Below are positions 46,077 to 56,356 of a DNA stretch of 64,000 nucleotides, piece after piece (positions within the stretch are counted from its first letter, which is position 1; every line of letters starts with the position of its first letter). This DNA is from Agitococcus sp. (GTDB lineage Bacteria; Pseudomonadota; Gammaproteobacteria; Pseudomonadales; Moraxellaceae). The stretch is taken from contig JAUSLJ010000010.1 in assembly GCA_030646715.1 (NCBI GenBank), positions 62,001 to 126,000 on the forward strand, read 5' to 3'. Both the position numbers and the translations under genes were made by a program. The notes beneath the pieces were generated by a model. It was given only the letters and a program-made list of their open reading frames with translations. It searched no databases and was not told the origin of the DNA.

Positions 46077-46601
46077 TCAGGGAACACATTTCGTGGTACT
46101 AGTATGACGAACTACCGCAACACGACCAAAGCGGCTCATAGTAACATCGACACCTTTTTCGTTGCTTGTAGCACTGTCGCATACTGTAAAAACAATACCC
46201 GTGGCCAGTGCAGTTGCATCAGTGTTGGTGATCATGCCCGTTGCCGCCAAAAAAACGATACCTGACACGGCTGGCGTGGAACTTATCGTCACTGTTGGGG
46301 ACACATCATGTTGCTCTAATAAAGTCGTCGTCGTTGCAGGATTCGTGACTTTCCAACCTTTACTACCCCAAACATTAGACGTTGCGCTCGTATTAATTGC
46401 ATTAAACTGTAAGTTTCTTCGCTGAACGAGTGCCTCGCTTCGCCCTTGCTTTAACATAGCCGCAAGTTCATTTCCTGTACCAACAACTCTATTATTAGCT
46501 TGCATTAACGTAAAATTAGGCACAGCAATAGCCATTAAAACAGCCATAATGGTCACTACAGTTAATGATTCAATCAGGGTAAAACCTTTGTTATGCCGCA
46601 T
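46077..46601 (-). CDS. fimU: GspH-type minor pilin FimU
   Basis: A 174-residue pseudopilin, first gene of the fimU-pilVWXY1E operon. The leader is MRHNKG, the helix FTLIESLTVVTIMAVLMAIA, with Glu5. The GspH-type globular domain is present (GTGNELAAMLKQGRSEALVQ), ending in the MSRFGRVAVV strand and a C-terminal Lys-Cys-Val-Pro. It lacks the G-R-x-R motif of the separate FimT, which supports the FimU assignment. In Pseudomonas FimU links the tip complex to the major pilin. The 225-nt gap to ispH should carry the operon promoter; TTGCTC-N16-TATTAA (within the complement of about 46705-46745) is a weak candidate. Confidence 0.88.
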   Translation of the reverse strand: MRHNKGFTLIESLTVVTIMAVLMAIAVPNFTLMQANNRVVGTGNELAAMLKQGRSEALVQRRNLQFNAINTSATSNVWGSKGWKVTNPATTTTLLEQHDVSPTVTISSTPAVSGIVFLAATGMITNTDATALATGIVFTVCDSATSNEKGVDVTMSRFGRVAVVRHTSTTKCVP

Positions 46602-46826
46602 ATCAATGCACCTAAAGGGATAAGCGTAAAACCTATATGTCGATAGTAGGCAGCCCCTAACAGAGACTCAAGCCTACTGCGACAGTCGGCACTTTTTATT
46701 TGACCAAGAGGTCTTTATTAATATTTTGTTACAGTTTTAGAGCAACAATTCACGGCTTTTTTAGACAGTTTTTGTCACTTTTTACTCTCACAGAGTCACT
46801 TCCCTTCTTTTCAAACATCATTTTGC

Positions 46827-47777
46827 TTAGATATTAGACAGCGAGATGCGTAACTCTTTTGGCATCGTAAACACCACATTTTCTTCTCTGCCCGTAATTT
46901 CTAACGGAATTTTGCCGCCCCACTCTCGTAATCGAGCGACCACTTGTTGAATCAGCACTTCGGGAGCGGACGCGCCTGCGGTAAGGCCGATATTATTCAT
47001 ATTATCGAACCATTCTTTTTTTAATTGCTCTGCATTATCAATAAGATAAGCCGTTGCGCCCATACGTTCAGCCAGTTCACGCAGACGATTAGAGTTTGAT
47101 GAGTTTGGTGAGCCGACTACTAAAACTATATCGCAACGTTCGGCGAGAGTTTTAACAGCATCTTGACGATTTTGAGTGGCATAACAAATATCATCTTTGC
47201 GGGGACCTTGAATGGCAGGATATTTAGTGCGTAAGGCATCAATCACGCGGGCAGTATCATCAACTGACAAGGTTGTTTGGGTGACAAAGGCTAATTCGTT
47301 GGGTTTGTTAACGATGAGTTTGGCGACATCGGCTTCATCTTCTACTAAGTAAATACGACCACCAAATTGGGTATCGTATTGTCCCATTGTGCCTTCAACT
47401 TCGGGGTGTCCTGCATGGCCAATCAAAATAGCATCTGTGCCTGTACGCGCATAACGGGTAACTTCCATGTGAACTTTGGTCACTAAGGGGCAAGTGGCAT
47501 CAAATACTTTTAAACCGCGATGAGTTGCTTCTTCTTGAACAGCTTTAGATACGCCATGCGCGCTAAAAATAACAATGGCATCGTTGGGAACTTGGTCTAA
47601 TTCATCAATAAAAACCGCACCACGCTGGCGCAGGTCATCAACTACAAATTTGTTGTGTACGACTTCATGACGAACATAAATCGGGCGGCCAAACACTTCT
47701 AAGGCGCGATTAACAATGGCAATAGCTCGGTCAACGCCTGCACAAAAGCCGCGTGGATTGGCTAAGTTTATTTCCAT
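46827..47777 (-). CDS. ispH: 4-hydroxy-3-methylbut-2-enyl diphosphate reductase
   Basis: IspH makes IPP and DMAPP in the last step of the MEP isoprenoid pathway, using a [4Fe-4S] cluster. The 316-residue protein starts at ATG 47777 (GAGG six nt upstream); the frame's four extra codons are not family sequence. Cluster cysteines are in [24 protein letters not shown] and [12 protein letters not shown]; the substrate histidines are in [10 protein letters not shown] and [11 protein letters not shown], and the conserved TTLSVDDT is present. It follows fkpB after 8 nt, the conserved fkpB-ispH pair. Confidence 0.97.
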   Translation of the reverse strand: MEINLANPRGFCAGVDRAIAIVNRALEVFGRPIYVRHEVVHNKFVVDDLRQRGAVFIDELDQVPNDAIVIFSAHGVSKAVQEEATHRGLKVFDATCPLVTKVHMEVTRYARTGTDAILIGHAGHPEVEGTMGQYDTQFGGRIYLVEDEADVAKLIVNKPNELAFVTQTTLSVDDTARVIDALRTKYPAIQGPRKDDICYATQNRQDAVKTLAERCDIVLVVGSPNSSNSNRLRELAERMGATAYLIDNAEQLKKEWFDNMNNIGLTAGASAPEVLIQQVVARLREWGGKIPLEITGREENVVFTMPKELRISLSNI

Positions 47778-47785
47778 GTTATCCC

Positions 47786-48262
47786 TCACAATTTTACAGT
47801 GAATGGTTGTTCACTGACATCGCGAACACTAATGATATCAACCTCAAAAAGCAAGTCCCTACTCGCTAATGGATGATTAAAATCGACAATTACTTTGTCA
47901 TCGGTTAGCTCTTTAACCACCCCTGCTAATTCGGCTTTACTTTTATCGGCAAATGAGACGACTAAACCGACTTCTAAGGCCGTATCAATAAAGGTATTGC
48001 GGTCAAACGTTTGCACATTACCTTCTTGCCAATCGCCAAACGCATCTTTGGCCTGAATCAGCATGGAGCGTTTATCTCCTGCTTTCAGGCCAAAAATCGC
48101 TTTTTCAAAACCTTCGATTAAATTGCCATCACCAACGGTAAAACTGACAGGTTCGCTACGATTGCGCGTGGTGTCTAATAACTGACCATCGGCCAAGCAA
48201 ACCGTAAAATGTAAGGTGACGACTTTGTTGTTGCCAATGCGTTGCGTGGTGTTATCGGTCAT
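47786..48262 (-). CDS. fkpB: FKBP-type peptidyl-prolyl isomerase FkpB (SlpA-like)
   Basis: A 158-residue cytoplasmic FKBP-type isomerase of the SlpA/SlyD-like group. Motifs are [20 protein letters not shown] and [12 protein letters not shown] (FKBP part), an insert-in-flap segment at about 80-130, and the closing [17 protein letters not shown]. It lacks the histidine-rich tail of SlyD. The ATG overlaps the lspA stop by 4 nt (ATGA), and ispH follows 8 nt after it, so the lspA-fkpB-ispH block is one translationally coupled unit, as in many gammaproteobacteria. Confidence 0.95.
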   Translation of the reverse strand: MTDNTTQRIGNNKVVTLHFTVCLADGQLLDTTRNRSEPVSFTVGDGNLIEGFEKAIFGLKAGDKRSMLIQAKDAFGDWQEGNVQTFDRNTFIDTALEVGLVVSFADKSKAELAGVVKELTDDKVIVDFNHPLASRDLLFEVDIISVRDVSEQPFTVKL

Positions 48263-48762
48263 TGTGCTGACTCCAATCGCTTTTTCTCTAAAAATAACGA
48301 GTCAATAATCAACATAATTGCACCGACAGTAATGGCACAATCGGCGATATTAAACACAGGAAAATGCCATGTTTGATAATAGACATGAATAAAATCAATG
48401 ACATAACCATAGCTAATACGGTCATACACATTACCGATTGCGCCACCTAATAATAAGGCTATCGCTAACGCTAGAAATTTGGTGTTTTGACCTAATTTTG
48501 TTAACCACACAATCAAGCCTGTACTCACCACTAACGCAATGGCGGCAAAAAACCAACGTTGCCAACCACCTGCATCGTGCAAAAAGCTAAACGCTGCGCC
48601 GTAGTTATAAGCGAGTGTCCAATTCAGTACGGGTAATAATTCGATAGATTGGCCTAACTGTAAATGCTGATTAAAATACAACTTGGTGACTTGGTCTATA
48701 ACAATAATGATAACACTTATCATTAACCAATTTAAGTTTTTTAGATTTAACGATGATTGCAT
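48259..48762 (-). CDS. lspA: Lipoprotein signal peptidase II
   Basis: LspA removes signal peptides from prolipoproteins in the inner membrane. The start is set at ATG 48762, giving 167 residues, the normal family length. The open frame reaches 48882, but its first ~40 codons are read from the palindromic repeat at 48777-48871 and do not look like LspA. Four membrane helices are expected. Catalytic-aspartate motifs are GNVYDRISYGYVIDFI and FNIADCAITVG; the N-terminal DQVTKLYFNQ and NYGAAFSFL boxes are present. It lies between ileS and fkpB in a conserved operon. Confidence 0.96.
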   Translation of the reverse strand: MQSSLNLKNLNWLMISVIIIVIDQVTKLYFNQHLQLGQSIELLPVLNWTLAYNYGAAFSFLHDAGGWQRWFFAAIALVVSTGLIVWLTKLGQNTKFLALAIALLLGGAIGNVYDRISYGYVIDFIHVYYQTWHFPVFNIADCAITVGAIMLIIDSLFLEKKRLESAQ

Positions 48763-48776
48763 AATACTCTCAGAAC

Positions 48777-48871
48777 ACTCCTCCACCTGATAAGGGGGAG
48801 GTTGGGAGGGGGTTGAACGGTGGCGCATCGAAAAAACACCCCACCCTAACCCTCCCCTTGCCAAGGGAGGG
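48777..48871. repeat. GC-rich double-hairpin repeat element, copy 3
   Basis: In reverse orientation this matches copy 1 closely: CCCTCCCTTGGCAAGGGGAG, TTAGGGTGGGG, a ~25-nt variable centre, AACCCCCTCCCAACCTCCCC. It lies inside the ileS-lspA operon, directly after the ileS stop, and artificially lengthens the lspA reading frame. The copies differ mainly in the centre, as expected for a structured mobile repeat. Confidence 0.78.
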
Positions 48872-48885
48872 AACAATTTCATTAA

Positions 48886-51708
48886 TTAAGCAAAATAACG
48901 CACTTCACCCTGTCCAGCGACGTTATCGACACAACGTAAACAAATATCAGGATGCGTGGCATGATGACCCACATCGGCGCGATAATGCCAGCAACGCGTG
49001 CATTTCGTGTGTGTTGATGCCGCGACTTTAACGCGTAAGCCGACAACATCTGTGGCTTGACCTTCGCTGCTTTCGTCCAACAAAGTCGCAGCAGATGTGA
49101 TTAAGACAAAACGCAATTCATCGCCCAACTCACTGAGTAATGTTTTGAGTTCTGGTGCAGCATATAAAGTCACTTCGGCGGACAAGCCCGAACCCACTTC
49201 TTTGCGATTACGCGCTTCTTCAATTTCTTTGTTAACAGCTGTTTTGACCGCCATCACTTGTTGCCAATAGTCACGACTCAATAATGACTGGCCTTGATTT
49301 TCAGGCAAAGTCGCCAAGCCGTCATACCACTCTGTTAAAAACACCGATTCGGCGGCTGTTTTTGGTAACACTTGCCAAATTTCGTGAGCCGTAAAACTTA
49401 AAATCGGCGCAACCCAACGCACTAAAGCCTGAACAATATGATACAAGGCCGTTTGCGCTGAACGTCTTGGCAAAGAGTCGGCTTTGGTGGTGTATTGACG
49501 GTCTTTAATTATATCTAGGTAAAAACTGCCTAAGTCTAATGAGCAGAAATGATGCAGTTTGTGATAAATCTGATGGAATTCATAAGACTCATAACCTGCG
49601 ATGATTTCTTGCTGAATTTGCGCCGCACGGTCAACCACCCAACGATCTAAAGCGAGCATATCGTCAGTCGCCACTAAATGTTGCTCGGGGTCAAAACCAG
49701 CCAAGTTCGCCATCAAGAAACGCATGGTGTTACGAATCCGACGATAAGCATCACTCATACGATCTAAAATTTCTTTAGATACTGACATTTCACCGCGATA
49801 ATCGGTTGCCGCTACCCATAGACGAATAATATCTGCACCTAGCGTTTTCATAATGTCTTGCGGAGCAACAACATTGCCTAAGGATTTAGACATTTTGCGG
49901 CCTTGGGCATCGACAGTAAAACCATGCGTTAACACGGTTTTGAATGGCTTATCGCCATTGGCCGCTAAGGCGGTTAGCAAGGACGATTGAAACCAACCCC
50001 GATGCTGATCTGAACCTTCTAAATATAAATCTGCAGGATAGCTCAAACCGTCACGGCGTTTTAAGACGCACGAATGAGTCACACCTGAGTCAAACCACAC
50101 ATCTAAGGTGTCGGTGACTTTGACGTAGTTATCCGCTTCTGCACCTAATAAAGCGGCAGTATCCATATCCCACCAAGCGTCAATCCCTGCTTGCTCGACT
50201 TGAAGGGCAATTTTTTCAATTAGCTCAAGGGTTTGAGGATGTAATTCGCCAGTGATTTTATGGACAAACAAAGCAATGGGCACACCCCAATTCCGTTGAC
50301 GAGAAATACACCAGTCAGGGCGATTATTCACCATCGACACAATACGCGCTTTGCCCCAATCAGGTAACCACTCCACTTCATCAATCGCTTGCATAGCAGC
50401 ATCACGCAAGCCTTTTTGTTCCATGCTGATAAACCATTGAGGCGTAGCACGGAAAATAATCGGCGTTTTGTGTCGCCAGCAATGCGGATAACTATGGTTA
50501 ATTTTGACATACGCCAATAACCGACCATTGCTTTTTAGCGTTTCGATAATCGGTTCGTTGGCTTTATTAACGTGCATTCCTGCAAATAATGGCGTATTGG
50601 AAAGGAACACACCATTGTTATCCACAGGGTTATCCACAAGCAGGTCGTACTTTTTGCCGATGATAAAGTCGTCTTGACCATGACCTGGTGCGGTATGAAC
50701 TGCACCTGTACCTGCATCGGCAGTGACGTGTTCACCGACAATGACGGGCACAATACGCTCGTAAAATGGATGCTGTAAGGCCACATGTTCAAAAGATTGG
50801 CCAACGACTTCGGCTAGTACATGAATGTTTTCAGCTTGATAACGTACTAATGTCGCTTCATACAAGGCTTGAGCCAACACCAAAATCCGCGTTTGCCCTG
50901 CAATATCGGCTTGAACGACGACATAAACTAATTCAGGATGCAAACTGACCGCTTGGTTGGCAGGTAACGTCCACGGTGTTGTTGTCCAAATGACAAAATC
51001 AACCGCATTAGGGACAGTTGCTAAGTCTGCACGTTGAGCAAAATCAGCTAAATCTTTCACCGCGAATGCGACATCAACCGCATGAGATTGTTTATCTTCA
51101 TATTCGACTTCGGCTTCGGCTAAGGCTGAGGCGCAATCCATACACCAATGCACTGGTTTTAAGCCTTTATGTAAATGGCCATTGGCGGCAATGTTACCCA
51201 AGCTACGAATGATGTCAGCTTCTTGCTGAAAATCCATCGTTAAATACGGATTTTCCCAATCACCTAACACACCTAAACGTTGAAAGTCCGCTTTCTGATT
51301 TTCAACATGGCCTTTGGCAAACTCGCGACAATGACGACGAAACTCTTTCGCAGTCACTTTATCGCCCGCTTTACCATATTTTTTCTCGACATTGAGTTCA
51401 ATCGGTAAGCCGTGACAGTCCCACCCTGGTACATAGGGCGCGTCAAAGCCCGATAGCGTTTTCGACTTGATAATAATGTCTTTTAAAATTTTATTAACGG
51501 CATGACCAATATGAATATTGCCGTTGGCGTATGGCGGGCCATCGTGCAGAATGAATTTTGGCGCACCCGCACGGGCGGCACGAATTTTGGCGTAGAGCGT
51601 ATTTTCTTGCCAATCTTTAACCCACGCAGGTTCACGATTAGCTAAATTGGCTTTCATAGCAAAATACGTTTCAGGAAGATTCAGCGTATTTTTATAATCA
51701 ACAGTCAT
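48886..51708 (-). CDS. ileS: Isoleucyl-tRNA synthetase
   Basis: IleRS charges tRNA-Ile in the cytoplasm. The 940-residue class I enzyme is of normal length. The HIGH motif is in [17 protein letters not shown] near residue 58 and KMSKS in [10 protein letters not shown] near 600; the editing CP1 domain lies between ([27 protein letters not shown]). The C-terminal zinc knuckle [10 protein letters not shown] ... CLRCVDN marks the bacterial, mupirocin-sensitive type. It begins 3 nt after ribF and is followed by the palindromic repeat, then lspA. Confidence 0.98.
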   Translation of the reverse strand: MTVDYKNTLNLPETYFAMKANLANREPAWVKDWQENTLYAKIRAARAGAPKFILHDGPPYANGNIHIGHAVNKILKDIIIKSKTLSGFDAPYVPGWDCHGLPIELNVEKKYGKAGDKVTAKEFRRHCREFAKGHVENQKADFQRLGVLGDWENPYLTMDFQQEADIIRSLGNIAANGHLHKGLKPVHWCMDCASALAEAEVEYEDKQSHAVDVAFAVKDLADFAQRADLATVPNAVDFVIWTTTPWTLPANQAVSLHPELVYVVVQADIAGQTRILVLAQALYEATLVRYQAENIHVLAEVVGQSFEHVALQHPFYERIVPVIVGEHVTADAGTGAVHTAPGHGQDDFIIGKKYDLLVDNPVDNNGVFLSNTPLFAGMHVNKANEPIIETLKSNGRLLAYVKINHSYPHCWRHKTPIIFRATPQWFISMEQKGLRDAAMQAIDEVEWLPDWGKARIVSMVNNRPDWCISRQRNWGVPIALFVHKITGELHPQTLELIEKIALQVEQAGIDAWWDMDTAALLGAEADNYVKVTDTLDVWFDSGVTHSCVLKRRDGLSYPADLYLEGSDQHRGWFQSSLLTALAANGDKPFKTVLTHGFTVDAQGRKMSKSLGNVVAPQDIMKTLGADIIRLWVAATDYRGEMSVSKEILDRMSDAYRRIRNTMRFLMANLAGFDPEQHLVATDDMLALDRWVVDRAAQIQQEIIAGYESYEFHQIYHKLHHFCSLDLGSFYLDIIKDRQYTTKADSLPRRSAQTALYHIVQALVRWVAPILSFTAHEIWQVLPKTAAESVFLTEWYDGLATLPENQGQSLLSRDYWQQVMAVKTAVNKEIEEARNRKEVGSGLSAEVTLYAAPELKTLLSELGDELRFVLITSAATLLDESSEGQATDVVGLRVKVAASTHTKCTRCWHYRADVGHHATHPDICLRCVDNVAGQGEVRYFA

Positions 51709-51711
51709 AAT

Positions 51712-52641
51712 TTACTCACTCAATGCGGCAAAATAATCACGCGCTTGTTGCACGTCATTCGCAATCGCTACTTTTAAGGCATCTAAAGAAGGAAAATTGG
51801 TTTCATCGCGCAGTTTATGGCAAAACTGCACACGAATCAGGCGACCATAAATATCGCCTTGAAAATCTAACAAATGTACTTCGATACGGTTTTCTTTGCC
51901 GTTTACGGCTGGCCGTGTACCGACGTTGGCCGCACCGAATAAGGGTTTATCATCTAAACCCCAGACTTTTACCGTATAAATTCCAGCTAATGGCGATACT
52001 TGTCGCTTTAACGAAATATTAGCGGTGGGAAAATCTAAAGTACGGCCAATTTTATCGCCATGTTTAATGTGGCCTGAAATAGAAAAAGGTCGGCCTAATA
52101 ATCGTTCGGCAAGAGCAAAATCACCGCGTTTAATGGCACACCGAATACGTGTCGAACTAACACGCTCATCACCAAAAGCAATAGTGGAGGTACTTTCGAC
52201 GGTAAAACCTGAGCTTAACCCAGCCTGACGGAGAAAAGTAACATCGCCTGAACGGTCACAACCAAAATGGAAATCATCCCCAATCACTAAATGCCGACAA
52301 TTTAGCGGCGCGATGACTTTATCAACAAAATTTTGCGCGGTTAATGCGCGAAAGTCATTGTTAAAACGCGCAATCAACACATAATCAATGCCCAACTCAC
52401 GAAACACCTCTACTTTTTCACGCCAGTGCATGAGTCGCGCCGGGGCATCGAGCCCTTGAAAAAACTCTTGAGGCTGCGGCTCAAACAACATCACCACACT
52501 GACTAAATTTTGGTGACGACTCTTCGCCAGCATCCGCTGGAGAATCGCTTGATGACCGCGATGTACGCCATCAAAATTGCCAATCGTCACCACGCTCGGC
52601 GGTAGATTTTGTAGTTGTTGCCAGTGTCGTAAAAGTTTCAT
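51712..52641 (-). CDS. ribF: Bifunctional riboflavin kinase/FAD synthetase
   Basis: RibF phosphorylates riboflavin to FMN and adenylylates it to FAD. The 309-residue protein has an N-terminal nucleotidyltransferase domain (GNFDGVHRGHQAIL near residue 22; the conserved VIGDDFHFGCDRSG; SSTRIR near 165). The C-terminal flavokinase barrel has GDKIGRTLDFPTANI and GVxNVGTRP-like GAANVGTRPAV. It is the first gene of ribF-ileS-lspA-fkpB-ispH here, 61 nt after murJ. Confidence 0.97.
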   Translation of the reverse strand: MKLLRHWQQLQNLPPSVVTIGNFDGVHRGHQAILQRMLAKSRHQNLVSVVMLFEPQPQEFFQGLDAPARLMHWREKVEVFRELGIDYVLIARFNNDFRALTAQNFVDKVIAPLNCRHLVIGDDFHFGCDRSGDVTFLRQAGLSSGFTVESTSTIAFGDERVSSTRIRCAIKRGDFALAERLLGRPFSISGHIKHGDKIGRTLDFPTANISLKRQVSPLAGIYTVKVWGLDDKPLFGAANVGTRPAVNGKENRIEVHLLDFQGDIYGRLIRVQFCHKLRDETNFPSLDALKVAIANDVQQARDYFAALSE

Positions 52642-52702
52642 TGCCTTATTTTGTTCACTTCATGAAGTCAGTTGCGATTACTCAGCCATCAAGTATAAAG
52701 AA

Positions 52703-54283
52703 TTAGTGTTTTAAGTCACGCCACTTAAAGCCAACTATCGTTAAAACCACTAAATAAGTAGCCACACCTGCAACACAAATCCCTAATAAATATGCCACTT
52801 TTAAATGCCAGCCGTTGCCCAGCCAATACGTTAGATTCGGAGTGATCGCCAACAACACAGCCGTCATCGCCACATTAGCAGCAAAATAACGCGCACCTAA
52901 AGCCAGCCAATGTTTATCAAGGCGATAGACATCTTTTTTATGCAAACCCCAATACAACAGTCCTGCATTTAAAAACGCTGACAGCGTACTGGCAAAAGCT
53001 AAACCGACATGATGCCAATGCCAAACCAACATCAAGTTAAACGCCATATTGCTAATCATGGCGATAATGCCAATTTTGACAGGCGTTTTAACGTCTTGGC
53101 GTGCGTAATAACAAGGCGCGAACACTTTAATCAACATAAACGCCAAGATGCCACCTGATAAGGCTTGCAAAGCGGCGGCAGACTTGATGACGTCATTATC
53201 GGAAAATTTACCATGATGAAATAAAGTCGCAATCATCGGTTCGGCTAATATCAACATCGCTAACGAAGCAGGTACACCCACCAAGACAATAATTCGCAAT
53301 GCCCAATCAATCATCGCCTTAAATTCAACATCGGACTTTTCGGCATATTTGGTGGAGAGTGATGGCAAAATAACGGTGGCAACGGCAATACCAATCAAAC
53401 CTAAGGGCAACTCCGTTAAACGCTCGGCGGTGTATAACCACGACACCGAACCTGCAATTAAAAACGACGCTAAAATCGTATCTAATAATAAATTGATTTG
53501 ACTGACGGACACACCAAACATCGCGGGCAACATCAAGGTAAAAATGCGCTTTACGCCCTCATCGGCAAAATCGACTTTAAAACGCGGCAACATACCAATG
53601 TTATATAAAGCAGGCACTTGTACAGCAAGTTGCGCGACACCTGCAATTAATACGCCCCACGCCAACGCCATAATGGGAATATCAAAATGAGGCGATAAAA
53701 ACAAGGCACTGGCAATCATCACCAAATTTAATAACACAGGTGTCACGGACGATAACGCAAACGCGCCATAACTATTGAGAATACCGCCCGCAAATGCCGT
53801 TAATGAAATCAGTAATAAATATGGAAAAGTAATTTGCAGCATATCCGCCGCTAAATGAAATTTTTCAGGGTCATTTTTAAAACCTGGCGCAAACACCCAC
53901 ATAATTAACGGTGCAGCAACCACAGCAACAATGGTAATGGCCATTAAAATTAATGATAACGACCCCGCCACTTTACTGACTAAATCTCGAACCTCCGCAT
54001 CACCGCGCTGGCTTTTGTATTCTGACAACACGGGTACAAAGGCTTGAGCAAATGCACCTTCGGCAAATAATCGCCGTAAAAAATTGGGGATTTTGAACGC
54101 CACCAAAAAGGCATCCATCATTCGGTCTGCGCCAAAGGTGTTCAACAGCACCATATCGCGCACTAAGCCCGCAATTCGTGACAACATGGTCATCGCGCTA
54201 ACAATTAACGTCGAACGCCAAAGCCCACTTTTAGCTTTTGGTTTAACATCCGTAGAACTGGGGGGCAGACTTGAACTAGACAT
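52703..54283 (-). CDS. murJ: Lipid II flippase MurJ
   Basis: MurJ flips lipid II across the inner membrane for peptidoglycan synthesis. The 526-residue protein starts at ATG 54283; a TTG three codons upstream is unlikely. After a ~20-residue cytoplasmic Ser/Pro-rich lead there are 14 expected helices of the MOP fold. The conserved N-terminal segments are present: MTMLSRIAGLVRDMVLLNTFG with its substrate-cavity arginines, and PNFLRRLFAEGAFAQAFVPV. It is divergent from rpsT, a conserved arrangement, and lies 61 nt before ribF. Confidence 0.97.
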   Translation of the reverse strand: MSSSSLPPSSTDVKPKAKSGLWRSTLIVSAMTMLSRIAGLVRDMVLLNTFGADRMMDAFLVAFKIPNFLRRLFAEGAFAQAFVPVLSEYKSQRGDAEVRDLVSKVAGSLSLILMAITIVAVVAAPLIMWVFAPGFKNDPEKFHLAADMLQITFPYLLLISLTAFAGGILNSYGAFALSSVTPVLLNLVMIASALFLSPHFDIPIMALAWGVLIAGVAQLAVQVPALYNIGMLPRFKVDFADEGVKRIFTLMLPAMFGVSVSQINLLLDTILASFLIAGSVSWLYTAERLTELPLGLIGIAVATVILPSLSTKYAEKSDVEFKAMIDWALRIIVLVGVPASLAMLILAEPMIATLFHHGKFSDNDVIKSAAALQALSGGILAFMLIKVFAPCYYARQDVKTPVKIGIIAMISNMAFNLMLVWHWHHVGLAFASTLSAFLNAGLLYWGLHKKDVYRLDKHWLALGARYFAANVAMTAVLLAITPNLTYWLGNGWHLKVAYLLGICVAGVATYLVVLTIVGFKWRDLKH

Positions 54284-54479
54284 GAATAACAAATGTGCAG
54301 GTAATAAAGCAGGCGATGGTAGCGAATTATGACGCTAAAATATACCCAAACAGCATGACAACAAAGATAATCGCCCGCACAGCACCGACAAAGATGACAC
54401 GAGATTTCACTCATTGGCGACAAAAAATGAGATATTGACAAAATAACTCACTGTTTTGCAAAGTCAGCACGGTTATTAC

Positions 54480-54508
54480 TTGACTTAGGGGCCATCGCTC
54501 GGCAAAAT
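54480..54508 (+). promoter_or_regulatory. Probable sigma-70 promoter of rpsT
   Basis: TTGACT (54480-54485), a 17-nt spacer and CAAAAT (54503-54508), ending about 55 nt before the rpsT start. The -35 is near-consensus, the -10 matches four of six positions. The region also lies divergent to murJ. Confidence 0.55.
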
Positions 54509-54562
54509 CTCACGCCTGATTTTGGGTTTAAACCCGTTTTTGAATTCATTAGGAGTGCCACC

Positions 54563-54826
54563 ATGGCAAATTCTGCACAAGCCAAAAAGCGTGCGCGCCA
54601 AAACGAAGATCAACGCAAGCATAATGCTAGCTTGCGCTCCATGGTGCGTACTTATTTAAAGAAAGTTGTTAACGCGATTGCTTCTGGCGACAAAGCGGCT
54701 GCAACTGCTGCCTATACTGCTGCTGTGCCCGTTGTTGACCGTATGGCCGACAAACGCATTATTCACAAGAATAAAGCTGCACGCCATAAGAGCCGTTTAA
54801 ACGCTCACATCAAAGCAATGGCTTAA
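54563..54826 (+). CDS. rpsT: 30S ribosomal protein S20
   Basis: Ribosomal protein bS20, 87 residues, normal length. It is Lys/Arg/Ala-rich with the family opening [20 protein letters not shown], the central [11 protein letters not shown] helix and the C-terminal helix [20 protein letters not shown]. It binds 16S rRNA helices 9 and 44. AGGAG lies just upstream. The gene has its own promoter and a strong terminator, and is divergent from murJ. S20 is often autoregulated in translation; no specific element is evident in the leader. Confidence 0.98.
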   Translation: MANSAQAKKRARQNEDQRKHNASLRSMVRTYLKKVVNAIASGDKAAATAAYTAAVPVVDRMADKRIIHKNKAARHKSRLNAHIKAMA

Positions 54827-54849
54827 TTTTTTAAGTTAATTGTTTTGCT

Positions 54850-54874
54850 AAAAACCCGCTTCGGCGGGTTTTTT
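54850..54874 (+). terminator. Rho-independent terminator of rpsT
   Basis: CCCGC (54855-54859), a TTCG loop and GCGGG (54864-54868), flanked by AAAA and followed by six T. The outer A/T pairs extend the stem. Confidence 0.93.
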
Positions 54875-54944
54875 ATTGCCTTAAATTTGTCACATTTTGC
54901 GAGGATAATCATTTTTATAATTCACTAAAAAGATCATTTTTGAT

Positions 54945-55976
54945 ATGCCCCATTTCTCCCATATTTCCCCTACTCTCTTTCTAGAATTACACCAACTCGA
55001 ACAACTGATTGCTAAATATGGTACTGATTTACGTTCAGAAGTATTAGCTACTATTACGGTTGATGGTTTGAATTTGCCCATTTGGAGTATTGAGTTGGGT
55101 AGCCAAGCTGCTGACGCACCAACTATTGGTTTTTTTGGCGGCGTACATGGCATGGAGCGTATTGGCAGTCAAATACTGCTCGCATGGTTAGAAAATTTAC
55201 TGGCACGTTGTCAATGGGATGAAGGGCTACTGCATTTATTGAGTAAAGTACGTTTGGTGTGTATTCCTTTACTCAATGTTGGCGGCTTACTCAAAAGTAC
55301 GCGCTCTAATCCTAATGGTGTTGATTTAATGCGTAATGCCCCCGTAGAAGCGCAAGGCTTTACCGCATGGCCATTGGGTGGCCAACGGTTATCGCCGAAA
55401 CTACCGTGGTATAGAGGGCAGAAAAATCAGCTAGAAATTGAGTCCCAAGTCTTAGTGCGTTATGTGCAAGAAAAATTATTAGGTCAACCTTTTTCTTTAG
55501 CCATGGATTGTCATTCTGGCTTTGGTTTGCGCGATAGAATTTGGTTTCCTTATGCCAGTCATCGCCAAGCTCCGCCGCATTTAGCCGAAGCCGTTGCCTT
55601 ACGGGAAATATTTAATACCACTTACCCGAATCACAGTTTTTACTTGATGGAGCCGCAATCATTGAATTACACCACTCACGGTGATTTATGGGATTATTTG
55701 TATCAAGTACAACTACAAAGTGGCAATAATCATGTCTTTTTACCTTTCACTTTAGAGATGGGTTCATGGCTGTGGGTCAAGAAAAATCCGCGTCAATTAT
55801 TTACGTGGTTCGGGCATTTTAATCCGATTTTGCCACACCGTTTAACGCGCGTTTTACGCCGTCACTTGACCTTATTTGATTTTCTGTTAAGTGCTACAGC
55901 GTCATATCAGTATTGGTTACCTAGTGAGGAACAACGCGATGAATATACGCAACTAGGATTACAACGCTGGTATTAA
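54945..55976 (+). CDS. M14-family zinc carboxypeptidase-like protein
   Basis: A 343-residue protein with no signal peptide. It has the M14 metallopeptidase landmarks in order: the zinc motif FGGVHGMER (HxxE, near residue 68), STRSNPNGVDLMRN (substrate-binding Asn/Arg, near 120), the third zinc ligand in MDCHSGFG (near 185) and the catalytic Glu in FTLEMGSW (near 267). Members cut C-terminal residues from peptides or murein peptides; the substrate is unknown here. The ATG at 54945 has no clear ribosome-binding site. It stands alone between the rpsT terminator and MITE copy C. Confidence 0.85.
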   Translation: MPHFSHISPTLFLELHQLEQLIAKYGTDLRSEVLATITVDGLNLPIWSIELGSQAADAPTIGFFGGVHGMERIGSQILLAWLENLLARCQWDEGLLHLLSKVRLVCIPLLNVGGLLKSTRSNPNGVDLMRNAPVEAQGFTAWPLGGQRLSPKLPWYRGQKNQLEIESQVLVRYVQEKLLGQPFSLAMDCHSGFGLRDRIWFPYASHRQAPPHLAEAVALREIFNTTYPNHSFYLMEPQSLNYTTHGDLWDYLYQVQLQSGNNHVFLPFTLEMGSWLWVKKNPRQLFTWFGHFNPILPHRLTRVLRRHLTLFDFLLSATASYQYWLPSEEQRDEYTQLGLQRWY

Positions 55977-55986
55977 ATGCCGACGT

Positions 55987-56121
55987 CTAAGTACCTACAC
56001 AGAAGTCTCACTGTTCGTGGTGAGCTTGTCTCCCAAGGAGATTTCCTGCGGGGCTCGAACCACTCTTCGACAAGCTCAGAGTGAACGGAAAATACAAACA
56101 AACTTTCGTTAAGGTACTTAG
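55987..56121. repeat. MITE-like element, copy C
   Basis: A 135-bp element with perfect 10-bp termini CTAAGTACCT (55987-55996) and AGGTACTTAG (56112-56121). The interior (AAGGAGATTTCCTGCGGGGC and CTTCGACAAGCTCAGAGTGA) is almost identical to the first half of copy B, but the second half seen in copies A and B is missing. It occupies the start of the gene-free stretch 55977-56356. Confidence 0.8.
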
Positions 56122-56356
56122 AATTAAAATATAAATAGTCAGACAGTAAACTTTCTTTATTAACAGAATTTGCTTATGATAGATTGTATGAAATTTAGAC
56201 TATACAAGACCAAGCCTTTGACTGGTGATAAATCCATCTTCTATCGGCTTTTTACACAGTAAAAAACATTTCGCACTTGCTAAAGCTCTCAACTTAGACT
56301 AGGATTTGAGCTATAGTCCATACGCTAATTATTATCCCATCAAAGGAGCTTCACCC
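56122..56356 (+). other. Upstream region of the secreted repeat-protein gene
   Basis: The remainder of a 380-nt gene-free stretch. It is AT-rich and should carry the promoter of the following gene. TATAGT at 56312-56317 could be a -10 box, but no convincing -35 precedes it. AAGGAG (56343-56348) is a strong ribosome-binding site for ATG 56357. No ORF or repeat is visible. Confidence 0.35.

Noticed and set aside
46602-46826. Sigma-54 promoter for the minor pilin operon
   Set aside because: No GG-N10-GC element with acceptable flanks was found; only a weak sigma-70-like candidate is present.
48763-48882. N-terminal extension of lspA of about 40 codons
   Set aside because: It is translated from the palindromic repeat and does not resemble LspA; ATG 48762 gives the normal length.
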